Of a stretch of DNA of 64,000 nt, positions 33,611 to 41,583 are shown in pieces (the stretch's first letter is position 1; each line of letters begins with the position of its first letter). Source of the DNA: Nitrospira japonica (lineage in GTDB: Bacteria; Nitrospirota; Nitrospiria; Nitrospirales; Nitrospiraceae); the NCBI RefSeq assembly GCF_900169565.1, contig NZ_LT828648.1, positions 3,446,501-3,510,500 of the forward strand, given 5' to 3'. The translations under genes and the position numbers were made by a program. Under the pieces are notes generated by a model. The model saw only the letters and a list, made by a program, of their open reading frames with translations. It was not told the DNA's origin and searched no databases.

Positions 33611-33639
33611 CCCCTCGCAATTTAGAAAGGGGGAAGAAA

Positions 33640-33800
33640 AAGGCTGTGCTCGCACACCTGCCCGGTGTGGCGTTCCCCGCTGCGGGCGCTCGGTGAAAGG
33701 CGCGTCTTGGCGCGCCGGGGCGGGAGGGTGAAAACCGTCGCCCGAGGTCGGCACCACCCGAAAGCTAAGTGGGGCTTGAATGCTCCCAGGAGGTGGCGTG
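33640..33800 (+). ncRNA. Candidate structured RNA, possibly related to HEARO/omega RNA
   Basis: This GC-rich block inside an otherwise AT-richer gap forms a series of stems on the plus strand: CACACC/GGTGTG (33653-33669), CCCGC/GCGGG (33676-33686), GGCGCG/CGCGCC (33699-33716) and GGGCG/CGCCC (33718-33743) closing over GGTGAAAACC. An unpaired GAAAGCTAAGT follows at about 33760. The succession of hairpins with single-stranded purine-rich joints looks like a structured RNA. The similarity to the HEARO class associated with IscB is a memory-based guess. No IscB gene is next to it, so if it is one it would be an orphan. The strand is inferred from motif direction only. Confidence 0.35.
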
Positions 33801-33852
33801 GAAGAAGAGACGGCGGAGACACAAGCCAGAATGGTCGCGAAACTTTGGAGGT

Positions 33853-35124
33853 TCAACCTTTTGCCACTGCAGCATCATAAACTCGCCGAATGGCAGCATG
33901 TATTTTTGATCTCGGCACTTGCGACGCGATCACTTCATAGTAGCCAATCTCCTCGTTCAGAATATCAGCGATCGCGATTGCGTCCTCAGACTTTCTGATC
34001 GAGGTAATCATCGAAGAGAACACATCCATGGCTGCAAAGCGATTACACTTTACTGCCGCTATTAGTGTGGCAGCGATTGCAGCTGCTTTTATAGACGGCT
34101 CCTCTGCATGATCAAAAATGGCCTTCATCTTATTAGCAACGACCTCTGCATAGGAAAAGCTATAATTTCCAATCGCTGACTCAATTATCTGTCTGTAGGA
34201 AACTAGGACGCGATGGAGGGATGGCGACAGATGCCTAGCCAGCACAGGCAGTACTTCTCTGGGAATGCGATCAAATTGCTCGATGAATGTCTCTGGCTCG
34301 CCTGCAAATCGAAGAAGAACAACCATAAGCTTTTCGAGATTTTCCGTTTGATACTGCCCCCGCTCTGCAAGACCAGTTATCTCCTGGATGATAAGCTCGT
34401 ATTCTTGATCGGGGCTAGCTCCAGGTGACTTCGAGGAGACATAGCTCAGGACCGCGTCTAACAAGCTTCCAACTGATTGGTATCGATTATCGGGCTGCTG
34501 TTGCGTTGCTTTCTCAATGATATAGGTCAAACCAGAAGGAATTTTGCTTCGCTCTATTAGCGCAGGTGTCTCCTTTGTGAGCATTTCATACAGTGTTTTT
34601 CCCAACTGATAGACGTCTGTCCTTGCATCCGCACCGCGGCTCCCACCGGGTATTAGTTGCTCAGGCGCACAGTACACACGGGTACCCAGAAAAGCTGCTG
34701 TTTGAGTGAGAGTGGTAGTATCTCTAGGATCTAACTTTATCAAGCCGAAATCCGAGATAACCACATTTCCATCCATCATTCGCATAATGTTATCTGGCTT
34801 GATATCTCTATGGGTGCCCCCTGCATTGTGAATTGCTTGTACTCCCAAGCAGATTTGTTTGAATATATTTAGCGTCTCCTCTTCAGATAGTCCCTTAATG
34901 ATTTCAGCAGAAATCGATTGTTGAGCGAGGGGCATCGTGAAATACGCAGGCAAATAATCAGTATTTTGAGAAATGACCTGCATTACATGGGGGTGATTGA
35001 CGCTGGCCATGAATCGAACTTCTCTTGCGAAGCGCTTAATCATTGAATCGTCATCCGAAAAGCAAAGCTTCAGGGCCACCACTTCTCTCGCTGGTACAGT
35101 CTCCACCTGATAAACGACACCCAT
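33853..35124 (-). CDS. Eukaryotic-type Ser/Thr protein kinase with helical C-terminal region; N-terminus broken by an apparent frameshift
   Basis: The intact frame gives 423 residues. Lys19 in VVALKL, HRDIKPDNIM (catalytic Asp107), ISDFGLIKL (Asp125) and GTRVYCAPEQL are intact, so the catalytic core looks functional. The N-terminus starts at MGVVYQVE, in the middle of the glycine loop. The missing first part (IIDSKYHILACIGQG) is encoded just upstream in another frame, so one base seems to be lost in the C6 run at 35125-35130. The C-terminal 190 residues are predicted helical and unrecognised. The gene is AT-richer than its surroundings, suggesting transfer. No membrane segment is seen. Confidence 0.88.
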   Translation of the reverse strand: MGVVYQVETVPAREVVALKLCFSDDDSMIKRFAREVRFMASVNHPHVMQVISQNTDYLPAYFTMPLAQQSISAEIIKGLSEEETLNIFKQICLGVQAIHNAGGTHRDIKPDNIMRMMDGNVVISDFGLIKLDPRDTTTLTQTAAFLGTRVYCAPEQLIPGGSRGADARTDVYQLGKTLYEMLTKETPALIERSKIPSGLTYIIEKATQQQPDNRYQSVGSLLDAVLSYVSSKSPGASPDQEYELIIQEITGLAERGQYQTENLEKLMVVLLRFAGEPETFIEQFDRIPREVLPVLARHLSPSLHRVLVSYRQIIESAIGNYSFSYAEVVANKMKAIFDHAEEPSIKAAAIAATLIAAVKCNRFAAMDVFSSMITSIRKSEDAIAIADILNEEIGYYEVIASQVPRSKIHAAIRRVYDAAVAKG

Positions 35125-35189
35125 CCCCCCTGCCCAATACAGGCAAGAATGTGATACTTGGAATCTATGATCTCACCCGGCTCGTACAC
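35125..35189 (-). other. Out-of-frame N-terminal part of the Ser/Thr kinase
   Basis: Reading from the GTG at 35189 gives a peptide ending in GEIIDSKYHILACIGQG, the usual start of a bacterial Ser/Thr kinase domain. It would join to GMGVVYQVE of the downstream frame if the G6 run (minus strand) were G7. This may be a sequencing or assembly error, a true mutation, or a slip site. Confidence 0.7.
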
Positions 35190-35470
35190 TTCTAAAAGCC
35201 TACTGTGTATTGTCTAGCTAGAGCTATGTACCAAGTATCATGTTCTTTATCAGGCTGCAACTTAAGAGGGTTTGAATAAGGTCTCAAGAATCGTTACGTT
35301 GCGGGAAAGAGGAAAGGCGTCAGGAACCATTTCGCGCAGCCTGGTAGCTTCTGCGGGAGCGATGCTTTCGTCGTAGTCCAGGCTCCCATTAAGAAAACAG
35401 GATGCGCATCTTCTCCCATCCATTGAGGCAAGAGATGCTCAATGCGCTCCTTTAGAAGTGCCCTTGCGGA

Positions 35471-35645
35471 ACAAGAAAAGGGGACAGGGAACAAGAAAAG
35501 GGGACAGGCTACTTTTCTAAGTCCTCAAATCCCCTAGCGCGGCCGAACGCCGATGCGATGATCAGCACGTGAAGACGACCATGAAGGCTGCTCGCCAGAC
35601 CGCAACTCTTCTCAACGCCTCCGCCGCCGCCCGCCAGCAGTCTTA
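35471..35645. repeat. RAYT-type repeat A (tandem) joined to repeat B, copy 1
   Basis: Two tandem AACAAGAAAAGGGGACAGG units (35471-35507) run into GGCTACTTTTCTAAGTCCTCAA and TCCCCTA, then into unit B (35540-35645), which contains AACGCCGATGCGATGATCAG and ends in CCAGCAGTCTTA. The same order A-then-B recurs at 43563. The remainder of the 35190-35713 gap has no convincing gene. Confidence 0.75.
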
Positions 35646-35713
35646 ACTATCAACCCCCAAACACTCCCTTGCTTTCGCGGCGCACCGTGCCGCCCCGATA
35701 GGTGCTGCACTCC

Positions 35714-36490
35714 TCACGGTTTCCATCCGGACAGCACGCAGCGCTGAGCGACCAGCGGGACGAAGCTCGGGACATCCTCCGACACTGCTGTCATGACCGT
35801 ATCAGCCAGTCGGGGGTCCTCAAAGCACTCGTACACGTCGTCGAGAAATCCCCCGCGCAACAACGGATCATGCAAAAAGGCCTGTCCGTGACCAGCCACG
35901 ACTTCCAAGGGATATTCGCTGACGACAATGCGTTCGAAGCCGAGCTTGTGCAGCCAGCCACGACCTTCTTCAGCAGACGGTCGTTCAGCGATATAGGCTT
36001 CAAGCCGACGTCGTTCGGTGCGTAACTGCCGCACCGCCATTTCCTGATCAACTCGCCGCCACAGCGAATCGAACGTGCCAAGCGATGGAAACGTCACGAC
36101 GATTTGCCCGCCCGGTTTCAGGTGTGCTGACAAACCCTCGAGCGTCGCAAAGCGATCGGGACGGAAGAACATGACCGACAGGTTCCCAGTGATTCGATCG
36201 AAACTGGGCAGGTTTGCTGGCAGCGAGCGCACATCAAGACACTGGAAACTTAACCACCGGAGCTGATCCCCTTGAATCATCCTCGCACTCGCCACCTGAC
36301 GCGCATTGACATCGATCCCCAGCACCTGTCCGGAAGGACCGACATGCTCGGCAAGATAGAAGGCAGGAATTCCGTGCCCCGAAGCCACATCCAAAATCGT
36401 CGCTCCTGTAAACAGATCCAGGTGCTTGAGCAACGATTCGGCGAACGGCGTCGACCAGTAATCATGCTTGGGAAGAGACCACGCCCCCAT
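35714..36490 (-). CDS. Class I SAM-dependent methyltransferase
   Basis: A 258-residue methyltransferase. Motif I is ILDVASGHGIPAFYLAEHVGP (residues 32-52), motif II acidic residue in VLGIDVNARQV, and the post-motif FDRITGNLSVMFF. It is similar to UbiE/methyltransf_11-type enzymes acting on small molecules; the substrate is unknown. It is a single gene on the minus strand with repeat sequences downstream. Confidence 0.88.
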   Translation of the reverse strand: MGAWSLPKHDYWSTPFAESLLKHLDLFTGATILDVASGHGIPAFYLAEHVGPSGQVLGIDVNARQVASARMIQGDQLRWLSFQCLDVRSLPANLPSFDRITGNLSVMFFRPDRFATLEGLSAHLKPGGQIVVTFPSLGTFDSLWRRVDQEMAVRQLRTERRRLEAYIAERPSAEEGRGWLHKLGFERIVVSEYPLEVVAGHGQAFLHDPLLRGGFLDDVYECFEDPRLADTVMTAVSEDVPSFVPLVAQRCVLSGWKP

Positions 36491-36698
36491 GGCAGCCCTT
36501 TCATAATGATCCGGATAGGTGAGAGCCGGCTCGTAACGAAGGTTTCAACGATATGCAGAGGATGCGCCTATGCATGCCTGCGATGCAACAGATTCGCGGA
36601 GGGGAAGATAAAGGGGTCCAGCCTGAAAGACGCTCAATGCCTGTCCTCTACTCCTTCCTTACCTTGCTCAGTGGTCCGGTTTAATTTAATCTGCCGTG

Positions 36699-37088
36699 AT
36701 GGGACGACGATACGATCATGTTGATGTAAGAGTGCGTAGTCTGAACAAGGTCCGTGAATTTTACAGGACCATCTTGCCGGCGCTCGGATTCACGCACAAG
36801 GTAGACCTCGATGGCTGGCTACAGTTCGAAGCCGCCGATCATGTCGAGGCGAGGGAGTTTTTCGGCGTCACGGAATCCGCCAGCCATGTTCCGAACGAGT
36901 GCCGCATTGCGTTCTGGGCCGAGAGCACAAACGAGGTCGACAGGCTTGCAGATATCGTTATCCGAGCAGGTGCTCGCAATGTCGAAGGCCCTGGTTACGA
37001 TGAAGGCCTAGGATACTACGCGGTCTTTTTCGAAGATCCCGATGGCAATCACCTTGAGATTTGCCATCGAGAAGAAGGATCCAGATGA
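36699..37088 (+). CDS. VOC-superfamily (glyoxalase-like) protein
   Basis: A 129-residue protein of the vicinal-oxygen-chelate fold with RRYDHVDVRVRSLNKVREFYRTILPALGF and the closing FFEDPDGNHLEICHREEG motif. It has metal-ligand candidates His8 and Glu122 (approximate). The family includes lyases, dioxygenases and antibiotic-binding proteins; no specific function is assigned. An in-frame GTG directly before the ATG is also possible. There is no clear Shine-Dalgarno sequence. Confidence 0.88.
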   Translation: MGRRYDHVDVRVRSLNKVREFYRTILPALGFTHKVDLDGWLQFEAADHVEAREFFGVTESASHVPNECRIAFWAESTNEVDRLADIVIRAGARNVEGPGYDEGLGYYAVFFEDPDGNHLEICHREEGSR

Positions 37089-37099
37089 CTGTACCCGAG

Positions 37100-37200
37100 A
37101 CAAGAAAAGGGGACAGACAAGAAAAGGGGACAGGCTAGTTTTTCAGCAGCATCGGACGACGAACCATCAGAAATAAGAAGCCTGTCCCCTTTTTAGCCCC
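37100..37200. repeat. RAYT-type repeat A, copy 2 in inverted (BIME-like) arrangement
   Basis: Two direct CAAGAAAAGGGGACAG units (37101-37135) face an inverted unit AAGAAGCCTGTCCCCTTTTTAG (37177-37195) across a spacer of about 35 bp. The stretch can fold as a hairpin. It lies between the VOC gene and the reductase-like gene. Confidence 0.8.
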
Positions 37201-37221
37201 AGTTAAGGAAAGGAAGTCGGT

Positions 37222-37752
37222 ATGGCTAAGCTCGTGTTCGGAATGAACCAGTCCCTGGATGGCTACGTCGATCATATGGCGTTTGCGCCAGGCCCCACCC
37301 TCTTCCGCCACTTCATCGAGGAGGCTCAGGGGCAGGCAGGCAGTGTGTACGGGCGCCACATGTATGAAATCATGCGTTACTGGGACGACGATCATCCTGA
37401 ATGGAGTGCAGATGAACATGCCTTCGCGGCGGCGTGGCGGAACCAGCCGAAATGGGTCGTCTCGCGCTCGTTGAAGTCGGTCGGCCCGAACGCCAGGCTT
37501 GTTGGGGATGATATTGAGGGCGCGATCCGCAAGCTGAAGGTCGAGTGCGACGGGGAGATCGAGGTTGCCGGGCCGAACTTGGCGCGAAGCCTCACCGAAC
37601 TTGGCCTGATCGATGAGTATCGCATCTACCTGCACCCCGTCGTACTTGGTCACGGCAAGCCGTATTTCGCGGGACCCCGGCCGCGACTTCGCCTTATGAC
37701 GAATGATCGGATGGGCGAAGATGTGATCAGATTGACCTACGTTCCTGCGTAG
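37222..37752 (+). CDS. Dihydrofolate reductase/RibD C-terminal family protein
   Basis: A 176-residue protein of the RibD_C fold: LVFGMNQSLDGYVDH at the N-terminus, VYGRHMYEIMRYWDD in the middle and the EIEVAGPNLARSLTELGLIDEYRIYLHPVVLGHGKPYF C-terminal core. This family uses NADPH on unknown small molecules. AAAGGAAG precedes the ATG. A second, unlike member is at 58764-59438. Confidence 0.9.
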   Translation: MAKLVFGMNQSLDGYVDHMAFAPGPTLFRHFIEEAQGQAGSVYGRHMYEIMRYWDDDHPEWSADEHAFAAAWRNQPKWVVSRSLKSVGPNARLVGDDIEGAIRKLKVECDGEIEVAGPNLARSLTELGLIDEYRIYLHPVVLGHGKPYFAGPRPRLRLMTNDRMGEDVIRLTYVPA

Positions 37753-38304
37753 CCAAGAAAAAAGGGTTGGACGCCGACGCGATGATTGAGCATTTCGCGG
37801 CGGTAAGCCGCCCGGCGGTATGAAGCCTATCTTCTCAGCTAGTTTGATCACAGTATGGAAAACGGATGTTTATCCGACTGCATACAATCTGGGCCGCGAG
37901 TGGTACGGCCAATCGCAGAGGGATGGAGAGAGCAATAGAGGTGAGCAATAGCAAATCATGGAGACCAATCGTTCCGCGCATGTGCCTCATCAAATCCATC
38001 ATTGTCGCCTCTAACTCCCTGCGGCTGACCGAACGAGGTCCTGCTGCCTTTCTCTCCCGCACCCTCTGTTCTGTGCGGTCACTCAGTACGTCGACGGCAT
38101 GCAGAAAAGGTTCATGTGGAGTTGGTGAGTCTTTTCTTGACAGCAAAATGCTGGTTTCGAAGACAAGAAAAGGGGACAGGCTACTTTTGTAACTCCTTGG
38201 TTATTTGAAAAACGGAGTCAGGAACTATTTTCCGGCGCATGGCCGCTCGCGTCTTCTCCGTGAACTAGACGTGATGGACGAGAAAAACTAGAATAGCCAC
38301 ACTT
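37753..38304. other. Gene-poor stretch with repeat fragments
   Basis: This stretch holds a shortened repeat with a B core (AAGAAAAAAGGGTTGG at 37754-37770 then ACGCCGACGCGATGATTGAG), a repeat A copy (AAGAAAAGGGGACAGGCTACTTTT at 38165-38188), and a GAGTCAGGAACTATTTTC motif at about 38215-38232. A 103-codon minus-strand frame at 37835-38146 has no recognisable family and is not called. Confidence 0.55.
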
Positions 38305-39138
38305 GTGAGCCGAAAACTCGAACTGATTCGTGAGGAAAAGCTCTTCCGCCTTCTACCGGGCAGGACGAAGCATAGCCGGCTGGAAGCGAGCGGAGTCGCA
38401 CTCGTCGACGACACCACTGCGCTAGTTGTGTTCGACAATCTCAATCAGGTGGCGCGGATCAATCTTTCCCTCAAGCACCACGCGACTAACACGCTTCTAC
38501 CCGCCCCAAGCTTAGGATCGGGATTCGAGGACATCAGCATCGACCAACGACACCGTAGAGTGTTCTGTCAGGTCGAGTCAGTGGAGGACTTCGATGGGCT
38601 GCTCCGAGGATTTGTGGCTGAATATGATGAAGGCGCGCGCTTCATCCGCTGTACCCGGCTGCCTTCCCCGCTGACAAAGCACAACAAGGGCTTCGAAGGT
38701 CTCGCCCACATGTGGCGCGGCCGCAGGGAATACCTGTATGCGCTCTGTGAGGCCGGTCACAACGGCAAGGGTCGCATCGAAGTTTTCGTTCGCGCCCGGG
38801 ATGGTGGCTGGAAGGCCTCGCACCGGATCCTACTGCCCCCAAAGGCTGAGTTCGAGGACTATGCGGCTCTCGCATATCGCGACCGCCGGCTTGCCGTGGT
38901 CTCGCAGGCCTCCGCCCGCCTGTGGGTCGCTCAGATCGATGAAAAGGCCCGAGCAGTGACGCCTGAGTCGGAGGCCGTCTACCGCTTCCCTAGCAAGAGC
39001 TATGGCAACGTTGAAGGCATTGCGTGGCTCGACCGGCACACCCTTGTGGCTGTCTCCGACCGGAAGAAAAAACGGCAGCCCGGTCGTTGCTCAGACAAGG
39101 ATCAAAGCATCCATCTTTTTCGGATCCCCGCGAGATAG
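38305..39138 (+). CDS. Probable beta-propeller (esterase-like phytase/DUF3616-like) protein
   Basis: A 277-residue protein with repeated short motifs typical of propellers: ASGVALVDDTTALVVFDN, GFEDISIDQRHRRVFC, GFEGLAHMWRGRREYLYALCEAG and YGNVEGIAWLDRHTLVAVSDRKKK. The spacing and the GFEG-LA/VEGIA pattern recall SdiA-regulated and phytase-like beta-propellers, but no signal peptide is visible. It starts with GTG at 38305. Function is unknown. Confidence 0.75.
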   Translation: MSRKLELIREEKLFRLLPGRTKHSRLEASGVALVDDTTALVVFDNLNQVARINLSLKHHATNTLLPAPSLGSGFEDISIDQRHRRVFCQVESVEDFDGLLRGFVAEYDEGARFIRCTRLPSPLTKHNKGFEGLAHMWRGRREYLYALCEAGHNGKGRIEVFVRARDGGWKASHRILLPPKAEFEDYAALAYRDRRLAVVSQASARLWVAQIDEKARAVTPESEAVYRFPSKSYGNVEGIAWLDRHTLVAVSDRKKKRQPGRCSDKDQSIHLFRIPAR

Positions 39139-39351
39139 CCGCGCCATCACATACAAGCGTCCTCAGAAAACGCTGCGCTAGCGCCCGGACGCCGAAAACT
39201 TCCTCATCGCCGCCGCCGGCCATCCCCGCCGGCAATCGGATCCGACTCCCCTCTCCGCTCAGCAAACGTATAGATACGCTTCTGCCATTGCGCTACACTG
39301 TCGGACCTACGCGCATAAATGTGCTGGGCCGTCACATCGGAGACTATCACC

Positions 39352-40380
39352 ATGCCTGCTACTTCCGTCAGTCACGCAGCAATTCCACCTCATGCGCAAC
39401 TGGTGCAAATGGCCACGGCGCATTGGGTATCTCATATCCTCTATGTTGCCGCCAAGCTGAGTCTCGCCGACCACCTGGCTAGCGGACCGAAGCGCGTTGA
39501 CGAATTGGCAACGGCCACGAAAACCCACGCGCATTCTCTCGGCCGATTGCTGCGAACACTCGCACACCTCGGACTCGTTACGGAACACGGAACCCAATTC
39601 ACCTTGACACCGCTCGGTGAAGCGCTCAAGACCGGCGCTCCGGGCGGAGCTCGTTCGGCAACGCTCACGCTGGCGAGTCCGTGGATGACGGGCGGATGGG
39701 AACGCTTGATGGAATCGGTTCAGACCGGAAGATCCGGCTTGGAACAAGCCCTGGGCATGCCTATTTTTGACTGGCTGGCCCAGCACCCCGATGAGGCTTC
39801 ACTCTTCAGCGAGACGATGGTCAGTTTCCATGGCGCCGAACCCGCGGCGGTGGCCGCTGCGTACGATTTCGCCAACATGACGGCGATCGTCGATGTCGGC
39901 GGAGCGACCGGCAATCTGTTGGCAGCCATTTTGGACAAGTATCACGGATCACGCGGCATTTTGTACGACCTTCCACATGTCGTGCGTGATGCCCCAAAAT
40001 TAATTCAGGCACGCGGTCTTGCTGATCGCGTCACCGTCATGCCCGGCAGTTTCTTTGAGCGAGTGCCTGAAGGAGGAGATGCGTACCTGCTCTCACACAT
40101 CATTCACGATTGGAGCGAGGAGCAGTGCCTCACGATCCTAGGCCATTGTCGGCGCGTCATGAAGCCGACCGCCCGTGTGTTGATTATCGAGATGGTGTTA
40201 CCGGCCGGCAACGTCCAGCACCCGGGAAAGATGCTCGACATGATGATGCTCGTCGGACCAGGCGGCCAGGAACGAACTGAACCTGAATATGGCACCCTGC
40301 TGAATAAAGCGGGACTTCGACTGACCAAAGTCGTACCGACGGATTCAGCGGTGAGTGTCGTAGAGGCCATGATCAAATAG
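39352..40380 (+). CDS. SAM-dependent O-methyltransferase (acetylserotonin OMT-like)
   Basis: A 342-residue methyltransferase of the plant-type O-methyltransferase family. The N-terminal winged-helix dimerisation domain (residues 15-90, AAKLSLADHLASGPKRVDELATATKTHAHSLGRLLRTLAHLGLV) is followed by the SAM domain with VDVGGATGNLLAAIL and the catalytic segment SHIIHDWSEEQCLTILGHC, in which His is the base. Such enzymes methylate small phenolics and secondary metabolites. The ATG at 39352 is preceded by GGAG at 39339. Confidence 0.92.
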   Translation: MPATSVSHAAIPPHAQLVQMATAHWVSHILYVAAKLSLADHLASGPKRVDELATATKTHAHSLGRLLRTLAHLGLVTEHGTQFTLTPLGEALKTGAPGGARSATLTLASPWMTGGWERLMESVQTGRSGLEQALGMPIFDWLAQHPDEASLFSETMVSFHGAEPAAVAAAYDFANMTAIVDVGGATGNLLAAILDKYHGSRGILYDLPHVVRDAPKLIQARGLADRVTVMPGSFFERVPEGGDAYLLSHIIHDWSEEQCLTILGHCRRVMKPTARVLIIEMVLPAGNVQHPGKMLDMMMLVGPGGQERTEPEYGTLLNKAGLRLTKVVPTDSAVSVVEAMIK

Positions 40381-40387
40381 ACCAATC

Positions 40388-40488
40388 ACCGACGCGGTGA
40401 GTCAGCACATGAAGACGCCTAGCGAGGACGCGCGCCAGACCGACGCGCTCCTCATGCCGCCGCCGACCGCTCCCGCAAGCAGTCTTAT
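40388..40488. repeat. Repeat B, copy without adjoining A unit
   Basis: ACCGACGCGGTGAGTCAGCACATGAAGACG leads to CGCGCCAGACCGACGCGCTC and ends GCAAGCAGTCTTA, matching 35548-35645 with scattered changes. It follows the O-methyltransferase stop by 7 bp. Confidence 0.65.
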
Positions 40489-40560
40489 CAGACGACTTGA
40501 TCACGATCACATCCAACTTCCAATTCATCCTCGTTTCGCTAGTCTAGAGGGGAGGTTCCT

Positions 40561-40860
40561 ATGATCGCTGTCATGGTGCGGTTCCAGTACGACACGGAAT
40601 TCAACGAGGCACATCTACAGCAGATCGCCGAAGGGGCTCGCAGCAAGTTTCAAGGCATGCCGGGTCTTCGGTCTAAGGCCTTTACCGTTGATGCAGCCAG
40701 GCGCCAAGCTCTCAACTTTTACATGTGGGAGTCAGAAGACGCGGCACGGAAGTTTTTCTCGCCTCAAATGATTGATGCGGTCGCTAAAATCTACGGCGTT
40801 CGGCCGAGTATCGATTATCTGAAGCTTGCCACTCTCGTTGAAAACCCGTCATCGGTTTAG
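40561..40860 (+). CDS. YdhR-like putative mono-oxygenase
   Basis: A 99-residue ferredoxin-like-fold protein with AVMVRFQYDTEFNEAHLQQIAEGARSKFQGMPGLRSKAFTVDAARRQALNFYMWESEDAARKFFS, typical of the YdhR/antibiotic-mono-oxygenase superfamily. GGGGAGG lies 6 bp upstream of the ATG. Its stop overlaps the convergent RAYT stop by 3 bp. Its substrate is unknown. Confidence 0.85.
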   Translation: MIAVMVRFQYDTEFNEAHLQQIAEGARSKFQGMPGLRSKAFTVDAARRQALNFYMWESEDAARKFFSPQMIDAVAKIYGVRPSIDYLKLATLVENPSSV

Positions 40861-41543
40861 GAGAGAGAAACGGGGCCAAGATAAGGGACAGGCTTCTTTT
40901 CCGCCGTCTTCGACGGCCGTCCCCGTCTCCGCAAGGTTGATTCCAACCCTAGTGCGGCAGCCGTAGCCGTTTGCCACGCCTCTTCCCCGAACCGTTGCTG
41001 TCGATTGACGCAGAGGCGTAGTTTCGTGAGTTCGTGCTCGAAGAGCGGCTGATCAATCCATTCAAGCCAATTCTTCGGCGTCTCGATGGGTATCGGATCG
41101 CTGAGCTGCGGGAACCGCAAGCTGGACCACGGCCAATCCATCACGCAGTCCGCAAGCCCCGATCGGACCGGATTACGCAGTACATACCTCATGACAGTGA
41201 GAAGATGCGCATCTTGCTGGATCGGGAAACTCTTGAACCTCCCCTGCCACACATGTCCATGCGTTCGATAATGTCGGTGATATCGCCGTACATGGCTGGT
41301 CATCCACCACTGCATGGACGAACTGAGAACCGCTTCAGCGGCCGGCTGCACAACCACATGGAAATGGTTGGGCATGACGCACACGCTCAGAACCTTGACG
41401 GGGAATTTCTCTCTTGCCCGAGCAAGCAACGCGAAGAAAGCGGAATAGTCACCATCTTTGTGAAAGACCGCCGTCCCACCATTTCCTCGATTTAAAACGT
41501 GATAGGCATATCCACCCACTTGTCCACGCGGGATTCGAGGCAT
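40857..41543 (-). CDS. REP-associated tyrosine transposase (RAYT, Y1 family)
   Basis: A 228-residue Y1/HUH-type transposase. His60 and His62 of MPNHFHVVV form the metal-binding HUH pair, and Tyr120 in VMRYVLRNP is the expected nucleophile. HVWQGRFKSFPI and DWPWSSL are RAYT signatures. The ATG at 41543 (MPRIPRGQVGGYAYHVLNRGN) is preferred over a start nine codons earlier. The protein's last residues KKPVPYLGPVSLS are encoded by a repeat A copy. Repeat A also lies inverted 40 bp upstream, so the gene is framed by its putative substrates. Confidence 0.93.
   Translation of the reverse strand: MPRIPRGQVGGYAYHVLNRGNGGTAVFHKDGDYSAFFALLARAREKFPVKVLSVCVMPNHFHVVVQPAAEAVLSSSMQWWMTSHVRRYHRHYRTHGHVWQGRFKSFPIQQDAHLLTVMRYVLRNPVRSGLADCVMDWPWSSLRFPQLSDPIPIETPKNWLEWIDQPLFEHELTKLRLCVNRQQRFGEEAWQTATAAALGLESTLRRRGRPSKTAEKKPVPYLGPVSLS
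40874..40899. repeat. RAYT-type repeat A, copy inside the RAYT 3' end
   Basis: AAGATAAGGGACAGGCTTCTTTT is a variant of the AAGAAAAGGGGACAGGCTACTTTT unit and is part of the transposase reading frame on the minus strand. Confidence 0.7.
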
Positions 41544-41583
41544 GGAGGCGGACAGTATGGCAACCACCATTTTCGATGCAAGA

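Noticed and set aside
33507-33731. A 74-codon plus-strand frame inside the structured RNA region
   Set aside because: It spans several hairpins, is rich in Cys, Arg and Gly and matches nothing; the block looks like RNA rather than protein.
35294-35494. A 66-codon minus-strand frame
   Set aside because: It reads across a repeat A unit at its start and has no recognisable domain.
37835-38146. A 103-codon minus-strand frame in the gene-poor stretch
   Set aside because: No start site, no family and composition resembling non-coding sequence; a decayed gene remains possible.
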